Assembly (NCBI GenBank): GCA_008477525.1
Contig: SPDT01000001.1
Span: 496,001-560,000 of the forward strand
DNA from: Hypomyces perniciosus
Taxonomy: Eukaryota > Ascomycota > Sordariomycetes > Hypocreales > Hypocreaceae
Direction of reading: 5' to 3'
Length of the DNA stretch: 64,000 nt
Of the stretch, positions 34,513-45,951 are shown one piece after another (the first letter of the stretch is position 1; each line of letters begins with the position of its first letter). The notes below the pieces were generated by a model, which was given only the letters and a program-made list of their open reading frames with translations, made no database searches and had not been told where the DNA came from. The position numbers were made by a program, and so were the translations under genes.

Positions 34513-35773
34513 ATGGCAGAAGACTGTGGTTCAAACTGTCTCGTTGAGGGTGGTTTCTTAACGCATGATCCTAACGTTGGAGGCAATGCTGTCCTCCTTG
34601 CGGCTTATTCCCTCCTAACACCCATCACCTTTTACTTGGGATACCGTTTCCGAACCTCGGGGTTTTCAGCCATTCTGGCAACTGGGCTATTACTCGAGGT
34701 TCTCGGCTTTACGGGACGGTTCCTTCTCCATGGAGATCATAGCCACCCAGGCTACTTCGCCTTGATGCTCCTAGGGACCGTCCTAGGTCCGGCGTTCATG
34801 TCTAGCGCCGTTTTCGTTGTCTTGCCGCACATTCTTGCTGTCTATGGAGAGGATTTTAGCCCCTGCCAGCCAATAATCACAGCGTTCGTTTTACAGGCGC
34901 TATTCATCACCGGCCTGATCACTCAGGTTATTGGCATCGTGTTCGTGGCTTATGGCTATGGCGGAATAATCGTATGCCCTCAAAAGATTTCTCCCCTTGA
35001 CGAGTTTTGTCACTGACTTCATGGAAAGCGATCACAGAGCGCCTATATCATAGCAGGAGGCCTCGGCATTCAGACAGTTGCATTATTAACTTCTGCGGGA
35101 CTGTATGTCTACTTCATACTAGGCCTGGGCTCTAGCGGAGATGCTCCAGACCCCAAACATTCCGATGCCTATCTATCTACTCGATTTTCACGGTTTCTTC
35201 GATGTACGTAACAAGCCATTGAAGGATATGCTTGCTTTGCAGGGTTTATTAACATGGGGAGTAGGTATGGAAGCGTCAACTATCTTTCTCCTCGGCTACT
35301 CGATTTACCGGATTGTCGAAATGGCTAGCGATTTACACAATGGACTCTTCCAGAGCCAACCCGCTTTTATGGTTGTGGTTGGATCGGTACCATTGCTGGC
35401 TTGCGCTCTCATGACAATTGGACACCCTGGGGTCGCCTTTGGATCTTCATGGGCAACAACATCCCCTCGACGGCTCAAGAGGCATGTGCCTCCTCCGCTA
35501 AATCAGCCTTTTGGCTACGCAACGCATCATCGCTATGACCCGAACATTCGAATGCAGTTTTCACCATCTACCCAGAGGCCCCTACGAGATTCTAGACCAC
35601 CACCAACATACGGCTCGTATGGCTTGCCAACATCTCCAAAACCGAGCAGCAAGCCGCCAAGCCCAATGATTCCATCGCCAATATCCGTCCGGACCTTTAG
35701 TTCCAGGAGGCTAAGCGACAGATCAGAGAAGCGGGCGCAGAAGGACCTGGTGGACAGTAATGCACTATGGTAG
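34513..35773 (+). CDS. RTA1-like seven-helix membrane protein
   Basis: Three exons, 34513-34971, 35029-35203 and 35265-35773, give 380 residues. RTA1-family proteins (Rta1, Rsb1 type) are seven-helix plasma-membrane proteins linked to resistance to azole-type compounds (7-aminocholesterol) and long-chain-base efflux. Visible segments are GGNAVLLAAYSLLTPITFYLGY, a helix ending LEVLGFTGRFLL, FALMLLGTVLGPAFMSSAVF, LQALFITGLITQVIGIVF, and in exon 2 AYIIAGGLGIQTVALLTSAGL. Exon 3 holds RCMEASTIFLLGYSIYRIVE, matching the family's RxxYRxxE element, then FMVVVGSVPLLACALMTIGHPG. The tail is long, polar, Pro/Ser-rich and predicted cytosolic. For intron 2, the acceptor at 35264 (AGTAG) keeps the frame and restores the YRIVE helix, while the nearer GCAG does not. 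Confidence 0.88.
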
Positions 35774-38399
35774 ACGGGGCCAGCATCTGCAACCTCGGCA
35801 ACGTTGGTTGAACTGGAAACTACCGCGGATAACAAGAATCAAGGCCGGGCAGGCGCATGCGTGTGGGATGGGGGCGTTTGGCCTAACGTTTATCATCTGC
35901 ATCAAGGTGGAATACGAAGAGCTTTTTTTTCTCCGGTATGCATGTAGAGATACTTTCATGCAATACAGCACGGCTGTCACAATAATGACCACAAGGGTAT
36001 TACTACACAATTTGTGAACCGCGATTCAGGCCGAGCGGGCTCGTTTAGTTCGGTTAAATCTGGCGACAGGCGACAGGCGACTTGTCGGCGACTGACCGCG
36101 CCTAGTTCGGCTAGGAGAAGACGGCTGAAGACGGCTGATGCCAAGTGTCTTGGGATAAACTTGCAATCGACATTTGTCATCGCTTCTGGCGGAAATGCTG
36201 TGGCTTGTGTGGAATTCGCAAGAACTTATGTGACCCTGCGGGTATATGTGCGTCTCACATCTCGTCACATCACAGCCGGGTCAGTGATTCGTCGATTAAC
36301 CGCCGGACACCACAACTGACCCGCCGGAACGCACTCTCATACGCCCTCCACTTCATCCATAGTACTACGGAGTACCATCTCCCAACTTTTTTATCACCTT
36401 TCTCGCTCATTTGGCCCAGCTTACTCCGTACCCCGTATAGGCACGTCTCAGCTTAGTGACTGTGAGAACGGACAAGTGAGGTCTGATTGCCAGCGACAGG
36501 GCTTACGAGTTGCGATCGACGGGATCGAATTCTACTGTCGCAGCCGATGACTTGTCTCATGCGTATGCTTCCGGTCTGCTGTCTCATTCCTATACGGGAA
36601 AAGGATGGCATGAGACGCAGACGCAGAATATGACAAGGTTGAACGCGGCATTGCAAGACAGGTAGTGAGGCCAAAGGGCGGGTGGGTAAACGGGAAGAGA
36701 CGGGGTACTAATGACAAAGAGAGAGCCTTGCCAAGTTGTCATGCATGCGTCCCCTCTTCTCCCGGCATGGCCCGCGTACGTTGCCTCCACACACACATTT
36801 CCTCCTGCGCCCGCCTTGTCCTTCTGTGTTCAAATGTCCAAGCTGGTTTACGAGCATGGACACGTAGGTAGGATGTACAGCACGCATGGGCCCTGTTTGT
36901 CTTGCCAGTGTGGGAAATGGATGCGAAGAAACAATGACTGATATATGTAGATGCCTTTGATGAGTACTCCGTACGCACTCGCACACCAGTGAACAATTGG
37001 TGTACGCAGCCTTCTTCCGATTAGCGAAGCCAGACGACCCCGTTAGCAAGCTAGCTTACCATGAGGTAGCAGTATGTGGTAGCATTCGTGAGAAGGCCTT
37101 CTTTTCTTTGAAGTAGTGGGCCCTTTGTTTGCGTTTATTTCCCTCTGTTTGAGGACGGTGAGTGAGCCTACGAGTAAGGGGATGACAAGGGTAATGCTTA
37201 AGCCCGATTGGCGAGCTTACCCCCATCAGCCAGCCGTTAGATTAGGTGTGTCTTGTATGTTGTCGGTCTGCATGTCTTTCGCAAGTCAGTCCGCTAACGG
37301 CCGACGAAGCATCCTAGTGCGTATGAGCAGGCCAATCCCCGAGGCTGTCGCCTAGTCAGAAACGGCCGAGACGAGATACGCGGCATGGCGTCTAGAGTCT
37401 ATGCGCGCATGAGGCCATTATTGCCGAGCAGTACTCGTACCTACTATTATGCCCCCACACCCTGCTTGTTTGTCCGTGGGTCGCCTGACTGACAACCGCG
37501 CCTTGATATCCGCGGAAGGGGGGGGGGGGGGGGACACTTCCAGGATGTATACCGGTGTGTCCCTATGACTGACGGTTTTGGGCATTTGCGTTGAAGGTGG
37601 TGGGTGGCTCAGCTTGAGTAGACTACCGCCCTTCCTGAAAAGGAGGCCGTAACCAGTAGTGCCGGATTTGCGAATGTCGATGGAGGCCATCATGACCAGA
37701 GGTGTGGTGTTGTAGTCACAGGGATGTAGAAGACTGCTTCATGGATCTTTGTGTTTTCCATTCACACCACTGCCGGGTTTCCTTTTATCTTGAGAATTGA
37801 TAAAGCATGTTCGTGATAGTGAATTGGCATCTCCAGAGAAGCGGTCACGATTGGTGTGACGTACTGCTCAGTCAGCCACTCTTCATCAATGTGAAAAGGA
37901 GAACGGCCCAACGGTCAGAAAGTTGGGAGAATGACAGGGGCACAAAATCGGGAGAAATGAAAGCAGTCAGTGTCATTACGTGAGGCCTCTCGTTGATGCC
38001 AGCTCATATAGAGCCATGTAACCCTTTGAGACCCTATGGGGAGTAAGCCCGTTTTCACGCTGTTGGTCCTATTTTGAGACAGTTTAATTTCTCAAATGTC
38101 TCTTGATCCTCTCCAATCCGGTGAGTTTTTAGCTTTGAGGACTTCGTGAAGTTGTCTGAGCCGGGGAAGTGCCCCGTCGGAGTGAGAGAATGCGAAAACA
38201 ACGAAGACACCTTGTGATTTACTGTTTCCACATTGCTGTCATCTCTCTTCGCAATGGAGCTGGCCTCATGCCCCAGGACCCTAGGAAAATTATTCACCAC
38301 CTTCTCTTCAGTAACGTCGTCAAGGGGATTCCAGTGCTAAACTACCCTGAGGTTATGGTGCGAATACCGTCGCGATACTATCACAAGCCAAGTTGAAAG
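35774..38399. other. Gene-poor region, RTA1-like gene to tRNA-Ile
   Basis: No coding gene is recognised. Short tandem repeats occur at 36065-36080 (GGCGACA units) and 36117-36136 (two GAAGACGGCT units). A GGGTCAG/CTGACCC inverted repeat lies near 36283-36322. A poly-G run of about 17 bases sits near 37517-37533. GTACTCCGTAC-type words occur near 36364, 36422 and 36964. Confidence 0.5.
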
Positions 38400-38504
38400 G
38401 CTTCCGTAGCTCAGTTGGTTAGAGCTTCGTACTAATACTTAGAATCGCTTTCGATTCCAGTGTTGGTAATGCGAAGGTCGCAGGTTCAAGCCCTGCCGGG
38501 AGCA
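38400..38504 (+). tRNA. tRNA-Ile (anticodon AAU) with 31-nt intron
   Basis: A full cloverleaf is readable. The acceptor GCTTCCG pairs with CGGGAGC (one G-U). The D stem is GCTC/GAGC with GGTT in its loop. The anticodon stem is TCGTA/TGCGA, the variable loop AGGTC, and the T arm GCAGG-TTCAAGC-CCTGC. The discriminator base is A at 38504. Anticodon AAT lies at 38434-38436. The intron occupies 38438-38468, directly after position 37, the standard nuclear site. The mature length is 74 nt before CCA addition. Confidence 0.92.
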
Positions 38505-39600
38505 ACGCTCACCAGCCGCCATTCAATAATGACTTTTATTTTTTGCTCTTTTATTGTATCTTTGCGGAATGATTATATATTCCATAGATACTTGCTTGAG
38601 GTGCCGCCGTCCTTGGATCCATGATCCAAGTGGCCATCGTGATGTCACTGAGTTGGGCATATCATCCTTGTGATAATAGTACACTCTGTTGGAGGCTAAA
38701 ATTGATCCTTGAGGAGCTGTGGCGGGGAGGAAGAAGAACGCGAAGATGTTGTTAAAGTGGTTCTACTAAACAGTTGGCATTTGCTGCCAAACGGAACTAT
38801 CGTGAACGATCATCAACCATTATACATTTCACACACACGGTTAAATATTGAGCACAAAACAGCCGGTTTATCACGACAGAGTCACCCATGGAGTGATGCT
38901 GCATTGTAAATTTGTGTAACTCGACCTCACGTGAAAACGAGCTTACAGGGTACGTGATGGCTTCTAGTCGAGGATGGGGAACAATCCCAGATACAGATTC
39001 TGTTTGTGGTATTTAATTTAGTTGAAGGAGGAATATCTTACTACTTTCACTTGAATTGTGTTATTCGGATTTGTTACCAAACCCACGTGTAGAAGGAAAA
39101 AACTCGTTCTGGAGAAAGTTGGCGTTGTGAGTTCTCGTCACACCGCCAAGCGTTGCCTCCAAGTTCCATTATTTTCTTCACACTTCCTTCATATAATGCC
39201 TTTCCTATTACAGGTAATGACTTTAAAGAATCCACCTGGTTACTATTCACTGTGTTCATTTGTTTTTGTCTCAATGTCATTGTTCTTCGGGGCCATGGCT
39301 TTGTCTGAACGGTCTTCCCAGATGTTGTGTTACTTGACGACCACAACAAGTACGAGTTATGAACACCCGCTCATTGTGAAGCACACCAAAACAATGTTGA
39401 CGCCTCCCATCTCTTTGAATACCGCACGTGGATATATAGAAGACAATTCCGGTACTGTGAATCAAGTACTACTTGTCGACCTATATCAACACGAGCATCG
39501 ACGGTGATAACATCGCGAGAAAAAGAGAAACAACCATAACAACAACACACCAAGCAAGCCACCGGGAATTTTGCAATCGAAAACTTAATCGTAATCCACA
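38505..39600. other. Intergenic region with CACGTG boxes
   Basis: No gene is recognised. Three CACGTG palindromes lie at 38928-38933, 39084-39089 and 39425-39430, upstream of the gene starting at 39601. They are candidate bHLH sites. Confidence 0.45.
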
Positions 39601-40077
39601 ATGGCAAGCAGTTCTATGGCTCCAAGCGGCGGGGATGTCAGCATGGACACCGAGATCTTTGACCGGCTCTTCAAGCTCAACGACGACGACATTGCCTGGA
39701 TCAAGGAACACATCGACTGTCACATCAAAACCTGCAAAGGCTTCCTCCAGCAGAAGCCCCCAAGCTTCAGAGAGGCACTACATGAGGCCAATCTGGCATC
39801 TCAGATCGCCTTTGCGGAGAATATGACCGACATTGAGTCCAAGATCAACTTTTACCGGGCTCACTGCTACCGGGGCTTGGGCGTCTGGGATGAGGCCTAC
39901 AAGCACTACATGAAGAGCACGGTGGATGTCAAAGATCTTCCTCAGCTGCGACTGTTGCAGAAATTGAGCAAGGAGAAGATGGAGGCGGATCCTGGGCTGG
40001 AAGTCCGGAGGGTAAGGCCCTTAGAAAACTTGCGCGAGATCTATCGTAACAAAGAAAAAGGGAAACAAAAGTGTTAG
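39601..40077 (+). CDS. Small helical protein with TPR-like segment, function unknown
   Basis: Single exon, 158 residues starting MASSSMAPSGGDVSMDTE. The composition is helical and charged. The segment FYRAHCYRGLGVWDEAYKHY fits one TPR-type helix pair (A/G/A spacing with a Tyr). The preceding FREALHEANLASQIAF could pair with it. There is no signal peptide or membrane segment, and the tail is basic (RNKEKGKQKC). Codon use is like that of expressed genes and the start context is good (CACAATGG). The family is not recognised; a lineage-restricted cytosolic or nuclear protein is a reasonable guess. An intron just before the basic tail is possible (GTAAGG at about 40012), which would replace the last 20 or so residues, but no clear downstream exon was found. 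Confidence 0.7.
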   Translation: MASSSMAPSGGDVSMDTEIFDRLFKLNDDDIAWIKEHIDCHIKTCKGFLQQKPPSFREALHEANLASQIAFAENMTDIESKINFYRAHCYRGLGVWDEAYKHYMKSTVDVKDLPQLRLLQKLSKEKMEADPGLEVRRVRPLENLREIYRNKEKGKQKC

Positions 40078-42166
40078 ATTTGCAATCTGAACGAAAGTGT
40101 GCATTTTAATGATGCAACAACAAGGCGCTGGGATTTTAACACCGTCTCCTGCCATGATGACCATGACTTCTCCTGATTGAGTACTTACTGATTACAGGTC
40201 TATCGATGATTTCACAGGGGTGGAATAGGCTAGGGAATGTTATCAAGGTGTTTTTGGTTTGGCGGTAGATCTATAGCAAATATATTTGCAACGGTCTGAG
40301 GGGCGACTTATTGATTGTGGCCATGAATGAACCATCAAGCTAAGGGGTTGACATCAATATCCACCGAGGGGTACATATTATAGAGGATATGAGGAGAGGA
40401 AATATAATAGGAGCTTACTAAAAATGCCTGTAAATAATATATCAGTGACGTAAGACGAGGACAGCATCGCGATATCTTACATAGGTGAGAAGATTATTGG
40501 GGTGGAGAGGGTTCTCGGGTAACTTATGCAGCGTTGACAGCACAACGGACATCTCGTTACCTCACTAATCACAAGAAGCTTGGAAGGGCGTGAATTTAGT
40601 ATGGGGAAACATATGTTCACAGTCGTGAAGCATGCATCGAGGGTGGTGGCTAGTTGAGTTAGTTCGGGCCGAACTCTTATACCCAAGGAGACGATCGACA
40701 CTAGACCTCTGTCTTTTGCGCGCTTCAACAATGAATGCTTCGTCCATGTAGGACACGGACTATCTCGAAGCTTATTCTTGTAACTCGACAAAGTGTTTAT
40801 TCCGGTGGCTTCATCGTTTAGATCTCATGTCGGTCTTTCAACCTCGTACGGCCCTACGGAGGACAGAGTACGGCGTACTCCGTACTACTCATTGACAGTG
40901 TTGCCATTGACCCGTCTCGGAAACGCAATAGCCAATCACGGCTCAATAGTGATTCACTCGTTGAATCACCTCGCCGTTTTTACTAATAATATGTTATCAT
41001 TAATCCTGCTAGCTGCGTCTGGGCTTTAGGTTGTATGCTAGATATCAAGATCAGCTGGTTTTCCTACGATTTGATAGAGTTTGAGGAACAAACCCTTACC
41101 CGAGTCTGTGGAAATGCAATGAGACTATTGACGGGACCCCAGCTTCTCCAACAAGCTATGGGCAAGTGGGGATCATGTGTCTGACTCTCGGCGAGACGCC
41201 ATGACCTGGGGTAGTTAGGAGTAATATTCGTGGACACCTTAGCCCGGCGAGCCTACTGACCGGGGAACATATGGCTCCAATTGCACATTGCACTCTGTCG
41301 CAGCGGAGGGGCGTGTAACACCATCTATCTGGCTGTCCTGAATCTTTGTATTTTGATGCTGATATGCAATCATCCATGGTGGTCCTACTTGGCTCATGTT
41401 TGCTGACAGGTACATACACGATAGAGGAAGTGTTATTAATGGGTGTGGTGCCTGTGAAACTCTCAGTCGAGCATAAATGCTCCTGCAACGGACGCCTTGT
41501 GTTCTCCGTGACCCAACCTTGACTCGACAGATGTGGCCTCCACTGAAAGATCCCAGCACCCCGTGGAGCCCAAGAACAATAATTCTATTGTTCGCTTCCT
41601 CCTCTACAAATTGAGCCTTGATAGTAACGCGCGGCGTTACTCATCTTCATAAGAGGAGGCATACTAACTTGGCGCGCGTGGATTCGCCCCGACCTATCGG
41701 GCCGTATGCATTAACAACATAGCAATAACCAAATAATTAGACGTCAACTATCGAGACTTCTCCTGTTTGGTTTCTTTGGGAAGTCAAGAGTAAGCCGCGC
41801 GCTTCATCGACGCTAATCAGACCCCAGACCTGTGTCTCTCCGATCAAGCGAGAGACTAGTGTGGGCTTTATCGGCATTTGGAAGTGGTAGATGGATGGGA
41901 TGCGGTTATACGTATAGATCAGGGTCAGTATTATCATCACTATCTGGTGGGAGTCGTCAGAGAACGTATTATGTTAACTGTCTCTCCGCCTCCCATATTC
42001 TCTCTTTTGTGTTCTGACACAGGCCAACAGTCTATTTCTCCACTTTCGTCCTCCTTTCGAGTAAAGCTAGCCCTTCACCTCGAAACTTTGGCAATAAGAA
42101 AGATATAGTAGCGTTTTTGCACACTACTTGCCTACTTGTTACACTCGAATTCACATCACAGCCCAG
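40078..42166. other. Intergenic region upstream of ferric reductase
   Basis: No gene is recognised in about 2.1 kb. It contains a GAACAATAATTCTATTGTTC hairpin near 41574-41593 and a GTACTCCGTAC word near 40875. No perfect ATCWGATAA iron-repressor site was found in the proximal part. Confidence 0.45.
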
Positions 42167-44040
42167 ATGGATCCCACAGGGAATAAGACCTTGGACGACA
42201 TCGTCGAGGCCTCCGTCGTTGTCAACTACCACCAGATGTTGAATTTCGTTGGTGCAATAGCCGGTCTTGGTGGTCTCTTCGGTGGTTTCCAGCTCGCAAG
42301 ACGAATCGGACACTCGTTCAGCACTGGGAGAAATAGCAATCCCTTGGCAAGCATATCCCGGTAAGGCGCTGTCTCCATGCCCATTGTTATTAAGATTGAG
42401 AAAAGAGTTGACATCATGGAATGCAGTAAAACGAGAAGCGTTCTTCTTCGCAAAGTGCCGGCGTTCCCATCTGGGGGTCACGCACTCATAATCTTCCTCT
42501 ACCTGGCCATCAACATCATCCTCGCGTTCACAAATATCCACTTGGATCTGTTGCCACAACTCCCCAGCTTGGCTGCGAGAGTAGGGTGGTAAGCTTGGAT
42601 CTGCTACTGTCTTGATTTGCATTGACTAACGCTCTGATTAGGTTGGGCGTCGGTAACATGTGTATCGTCGTCTTCATGTCATTGAAGAACACTCCCCTGG
42701 CTTTTCTCACGCCTTGGTCGTATGAGAGACTGAACATCTTTCACCGGGTCGCGGGCTATACGACCATTGTCTGCATCATTATCCATGCTAGCAGCTTTGC
42801 GCCCTACTTCATCTCTGTCTATGCCCGAGTGGAACTCACCCTGACACATATTATCATGGGCCAAGTCGCTGGCGTATCCTTGGTCATTCTTGGAATATCT
42901 GGCTCCATCATTCGTCGCTGGTGCTATGAGCTCTTCTACATCATTCATGTCTCCTTTTGGATTCTCTTCATTGTCATGCTCGGTCTTCACCACCCAAAAT
43001 GGACAGAGAAGATTATCTACTGCGTCGTCGTTATGAGCAGTCTCTGGGCCTTTGATCGTTTGATCCGGCTCACCCGTCTGCTCATGTATAGCGCCAACAA
43101 CTCCGCCACCCTGACTCCTCTACCCAACGGAGGCACTCGTGTTACTCTCAAGAAGACCCCCATTGGTGCCATTGCTGGTCAACACTGCTTCTTGTGGATT
43201 CCAAAGATCCGTGCGATTGAGAGCCACCCATTCACCATGTCATCCACGGATCCTTTGGAGTTTGTCGTGTCGGCACATGATGGCTTCACCAAGGCCCTGC
43301 ATAAATATGCCGTTGTAAACCCTGGTGTGACTCTCACTGCCTCTGTCGAGGGCGCCTATGGCACTATTCCTAACCCTGCGGAGTTCGATACTGTTGTTCT
43401 TATGGCTGGCGGCAGCGGAGCGAGTTTCACGTTTGGCAATGTGAAGAGCATGCTGAACAAGATCCCTGCTGATGCACAGAAGAAGATCGTTTTTATCTGG
43501 CTAATCAAGTCCGAGAGTGAGTGAACCCAGCTAATATGAATACACTCCAACACGGTACTAACTGGACAATTAGCCCAGTTCGTCTGGTTTGAGTCTAACC
43601 TTCGCAATCTCGAGAAAGATAGCCGCGTGGATCTTCAGCTCTACGTCACTCGATCAAGTTCGTCTGACGAGGCTCCCAACATGGAGGCCAAGTCAACATC
43701 CGCCGCCAAGTCCCCCCGGACTGACCTCGAGAGAGAAGCCGAAATCACTACTGCCCAAACTCCTAGCTCAAGCCCTTCTTTCAAGTCCGAAAAGGCCGCC
43801 GCCTACGTTACACACAAGGAATCCGGAGCCCGAGTGTACGAGGAGGCTATCCGACGCGAGAAGCCCGATGTCGAGGGCCTGATCCGCGCTGCCGTTGACG
43901 CCACACCAGCTGAGAACCGTGTCTTGGTCTTGGGATGCGGACCGGAGGGATTGATGACACGGGTTCGCAACACGACTGCGTCATGCATCCGGACAGACGG
44001 TCCTGGAGTGGAACTCCACTGCGAGCAGTTTGGCTGGTGA
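42167..44040 (+). CDS. Ferric/cupric reductase, FRE family
   Basis: Four exons, 42167-42360, 42427-42588, 42642-43516 and 43574-44040, give 565 residues. All three junctions preserve frame with GTAAG/GTGAG donors. FRE proteins are plasma-membrane flavocytochromes that pass electrons from NADPH through FAD and two hemes to external Fe(III) or Cu(II) for uptake. The ferric-reductase core has two His pairs spaced as heme ligands: HRVAGYTTIVCIIIH and HVSFWILFIVMLGLHH. The FAD loop is HPFTMSS. The NADPH region has VLMAGGSGASFTFG and near the end VLVLGCGPEGLM. The C-terminus is ELHCEQFGW, typical for the family. A Ser/Thr-rich insert separates the two NADPH motifs. Iron-dependent repression is likely from the family, but no clear site is seen. 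Confidence 0.95.
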
Positions 44041-44532
44041 AATTGTGTTCTTCTTTTCGTTTGTGCCTTTCACAACTACTAGTAAGTCATTGGGTTTGGA
44101 TAGGGGTAATAATGAGACTATGGCAATAGACATCGCATCGCATCACAAAGGGCGGATGGTTTAGTGGTATAATTTTCCCTTAGCATGAATCCTCTAGATG
44201 AATAGAAGGGTTATACGCCTGGGAAAGGTCCGGGGTTCGATTCCCCGTTCGTCCAGTGTGAGGTGGTGGAGACACCGCGATAATTTTTTTGGTGTTTTGT
44301 CCGGGCCCCAGATATCAGACATGTCTTTCATCTTATCTTATCCATCACGGCCCTCCGGTCCCTCACCCCGCTCGACTTATCATACCTATCAATCATCGTC
44401 AACTCAACAGACCTGTTCCGTCCGTCTTAACCAGTAGTGATTCCTTTTTCACAAGACAAGTCCACTCAATCAAACATTCGTGTCATCACCAAAAGAGAGA
44501 GCGAGAAACAAAAGGAGGGAATACACACAAAC
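44041..44532. other. Intergenic region holding the AGC tRNA and the DHOD promoter
   Basis: The region contains the tRNA at 44150-44255, then about 280 bases up to the dihydroorotate dehydrogenase start. That part is C/T-rich and ends in a purine-rich leader. Confidence 0.5.
44150..44255 (+). tRNA. tRNA-Ala (anticodon AGC) with 34-nt intron, unusual D-arm
   Basis: The acceptor GGGCGGA pairs with TTCGTCC, giving the G3-U70 pair that marks alanine tRNAs. The anticodon stem is TTCCC/GGGAA, with loop TTAGCA, then an intron at 44186-44219, then T38. The variable loop is AGGTC, the T arm CGGGG-TTCGATT-CCCCG and the discriminator A. The anticodon AGC is at 44182-44184. The D-arm (GGTTTAGTGGTATAAT) has a weak three-pair stem and resembles tRNA-Gly or tRNA-Pro more than typical tRNA-Ala. 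The mature length is 72 nt before CCA. Confidence 0.8.
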
Positions 44533-45540
44533 ATGCCCCCTCCAAAGCTCTCCTTCCACCCTCCCCTTCTCAACTCCGCCTCCCCCTGGGCCACCACCGC
44601 CTCCGATCTCCGCGCTCTGCTCCTCTGTCCCTCCACCGGCGCTGTCACCATTCGCACATCCCTTCTCTCCGGCTTCGATCACCGCGCCGAACAGCATCGG
44701 TACCTCTTCTTCGATCCGGACACCTCCCGGCCCCACCCGGGGACTTCCTCCGGGCCTCCGGAACCGCCCCCTCCTCTCTCATCACCATCTTCGTCTGATA
44801 AAACCCCTGTAGCGAGCCTCAACACCCTTGGCTACAGTCCCATTCCTTTATCCGAGTACCTATCCATCCTCACATCCCTCCCCTCCACCACCAAAAAACC
44901 ATTCATCATAAGCGTCACCGGCTCCCCGCAAGATATCCTCCAATGCTACAACACAATCTCCTCCGCTGCCCCATCTATCCCCTTCCCCCTCGCCATGGAA
45001 ATCAACCTCTCCTGTCCCAACATCACATCCTCCCCTCCACCCGCATACTCCGCCTCTTCTCTTGCTGCATACCTCGCCGTCCTGCCCTCTCAACCTATCT
45101 TCCCCATTGGTATAAAAACACCGCCGTTTACCTACTCCGACCAATTCAACGCCGTCATCTCCGCCCTACGTGGGGATACCAACAACGACGATCCACCAGC
45201 GTCAAAACTCAGCTTCGTTACTACTACGAACACACTCGGCTCGTGTCTTCTCCATACCAGTGCTGGGGAGGATGCTCTTCCAGGGGGTGTAGGTGGCATG
45301 GCCGGCCCGCCGCTTCATCCCCTTGCTCTGGGCAATGTAGCCACACTGCGCCGGATGTTCGATGCGGACTCGCGTCTGGCTCACTTGGATATCATCGGCG
45401 TGGGAGGTGTGTATGACGGTGAAGGGTATAAGAGAATGCGTCGTGTGGGTGCCGCTGCCGTGGCGATTGCAACGGCATTAGGGAGGCAGGGAGTTGGTGT
45501 ATTTGAGGCTATTGAGAAAGATATTGGTTCTTCATGGTAG
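44533..45540 (+). CDS. Dihydroorotate dehydrogenase-like protein, class 1 (cytosolic)
   Basis: Single exon, 335 residues from the ATG at 44533 (MPPPKLSFHPPLLNSASPWA). The family folds as a TIM barrel with FMN. Recognisable elements are NSASPWATT near the N-terminus, LNTLGYSPIPLSEYL, then MEINLSCPNI at residue 155 (substrate and FMN binding), IGIKTPPFTY with the FMN-contacting Lys, TTTNTLGS, and the phosphate-binding end GVGGVYDGEGYKRM ... VAIATALGRQG. There is no N-terminal membrane or mitochondrial segment, which separates it from the quinone-linked class 2 enzyme of the main pyrimidine pathway. It resembles the fumarate-dependent class 1A type of Lactococcus and yeast Ura1. Whether it makes orotate or acts on another dihydropyrimidine is not shown. 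Upstream in-frame codons exist but no better start. Confidence 0.87.
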   Translation: MPPPKLSFHPPLLNSASPWATTASDLRALLLCPSTGAVTIRTSLLSGFDHRAEQHRYLFFDPDTSRPHPGTSSGPPEPPPPLSSPSSSDKTPVASLNTLGYSPIPLSEYLSILTSLPSTTKKPFIISVTGSPQDILQCYNTISSAAPSIPFPLAMEINLSCPNITSSPPPAYSASSLAAYLAVLPSQPIFPIGIKTPPFTYSDQFNAVISALRGDTNNDDPPASKLSFVTTTNTLGSCLLHTSAGEDALPGGVGGMAGPPLHPLALGNVATLRRMFDADSRLAHLDIIGVGGVYDGEGYKRMRRVGAAAVAIATALGRQGVGVFEAIEKDIGSSW

Positions 45541-45951
45541 TGAGGGAAGTCGACAGTGTGACTTGATGCAATTCGTTTCTACAATTAATAATGAAACATT
45601 GCTTCGCTCTGAAACGTGTATTAGGTCTATGCATCAGGCCTATGCAATCCCATCCCGGTCCGCAAATCTCGCAGACAACCCACAATGCTAACCTCCCGAA
45701 TTTTCTTGGGTATAATAATGCGATTATGCCCGCCACCCACAACGCCATAACCCGGCCAATGCCATACCATCGTGGCCTCATCGTATATACAAAGCAAGAA
45801 TGACACAACAAACCAATAAATATGTTCATAGCCGTGTTTGATCACCGGCTCTACCCTCACTATGTTCCACTTCGGGACTCGGCGAAGACCTCCGCCAGGA
45901 ACCCATTAGTTTTGCGCCAAATCCCTTGAAAACCTTTCTCAGAACGCCGTC
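45541..45951. other. Convergent 3' intergenic region
   Basis: The 411 bases between the stop codons of the DHOD-like and rhodopsin-MFS genes hold no recognised gene. Confidence 0.5.

Noticed and set aside
36010..36330. Possible MITE with GGCGACA and GAAGACGGCT tandem units
   Set aside because: The two ends do not form matching terminal inverted repeats. Only short tandem repeats and a 7-bp inverted pair are present.
41156..41559. Overlapping minus-strand frames of about 105 codons
   Set aside because: Two frames overlap over the same bases and neither shows family features or splice signals.
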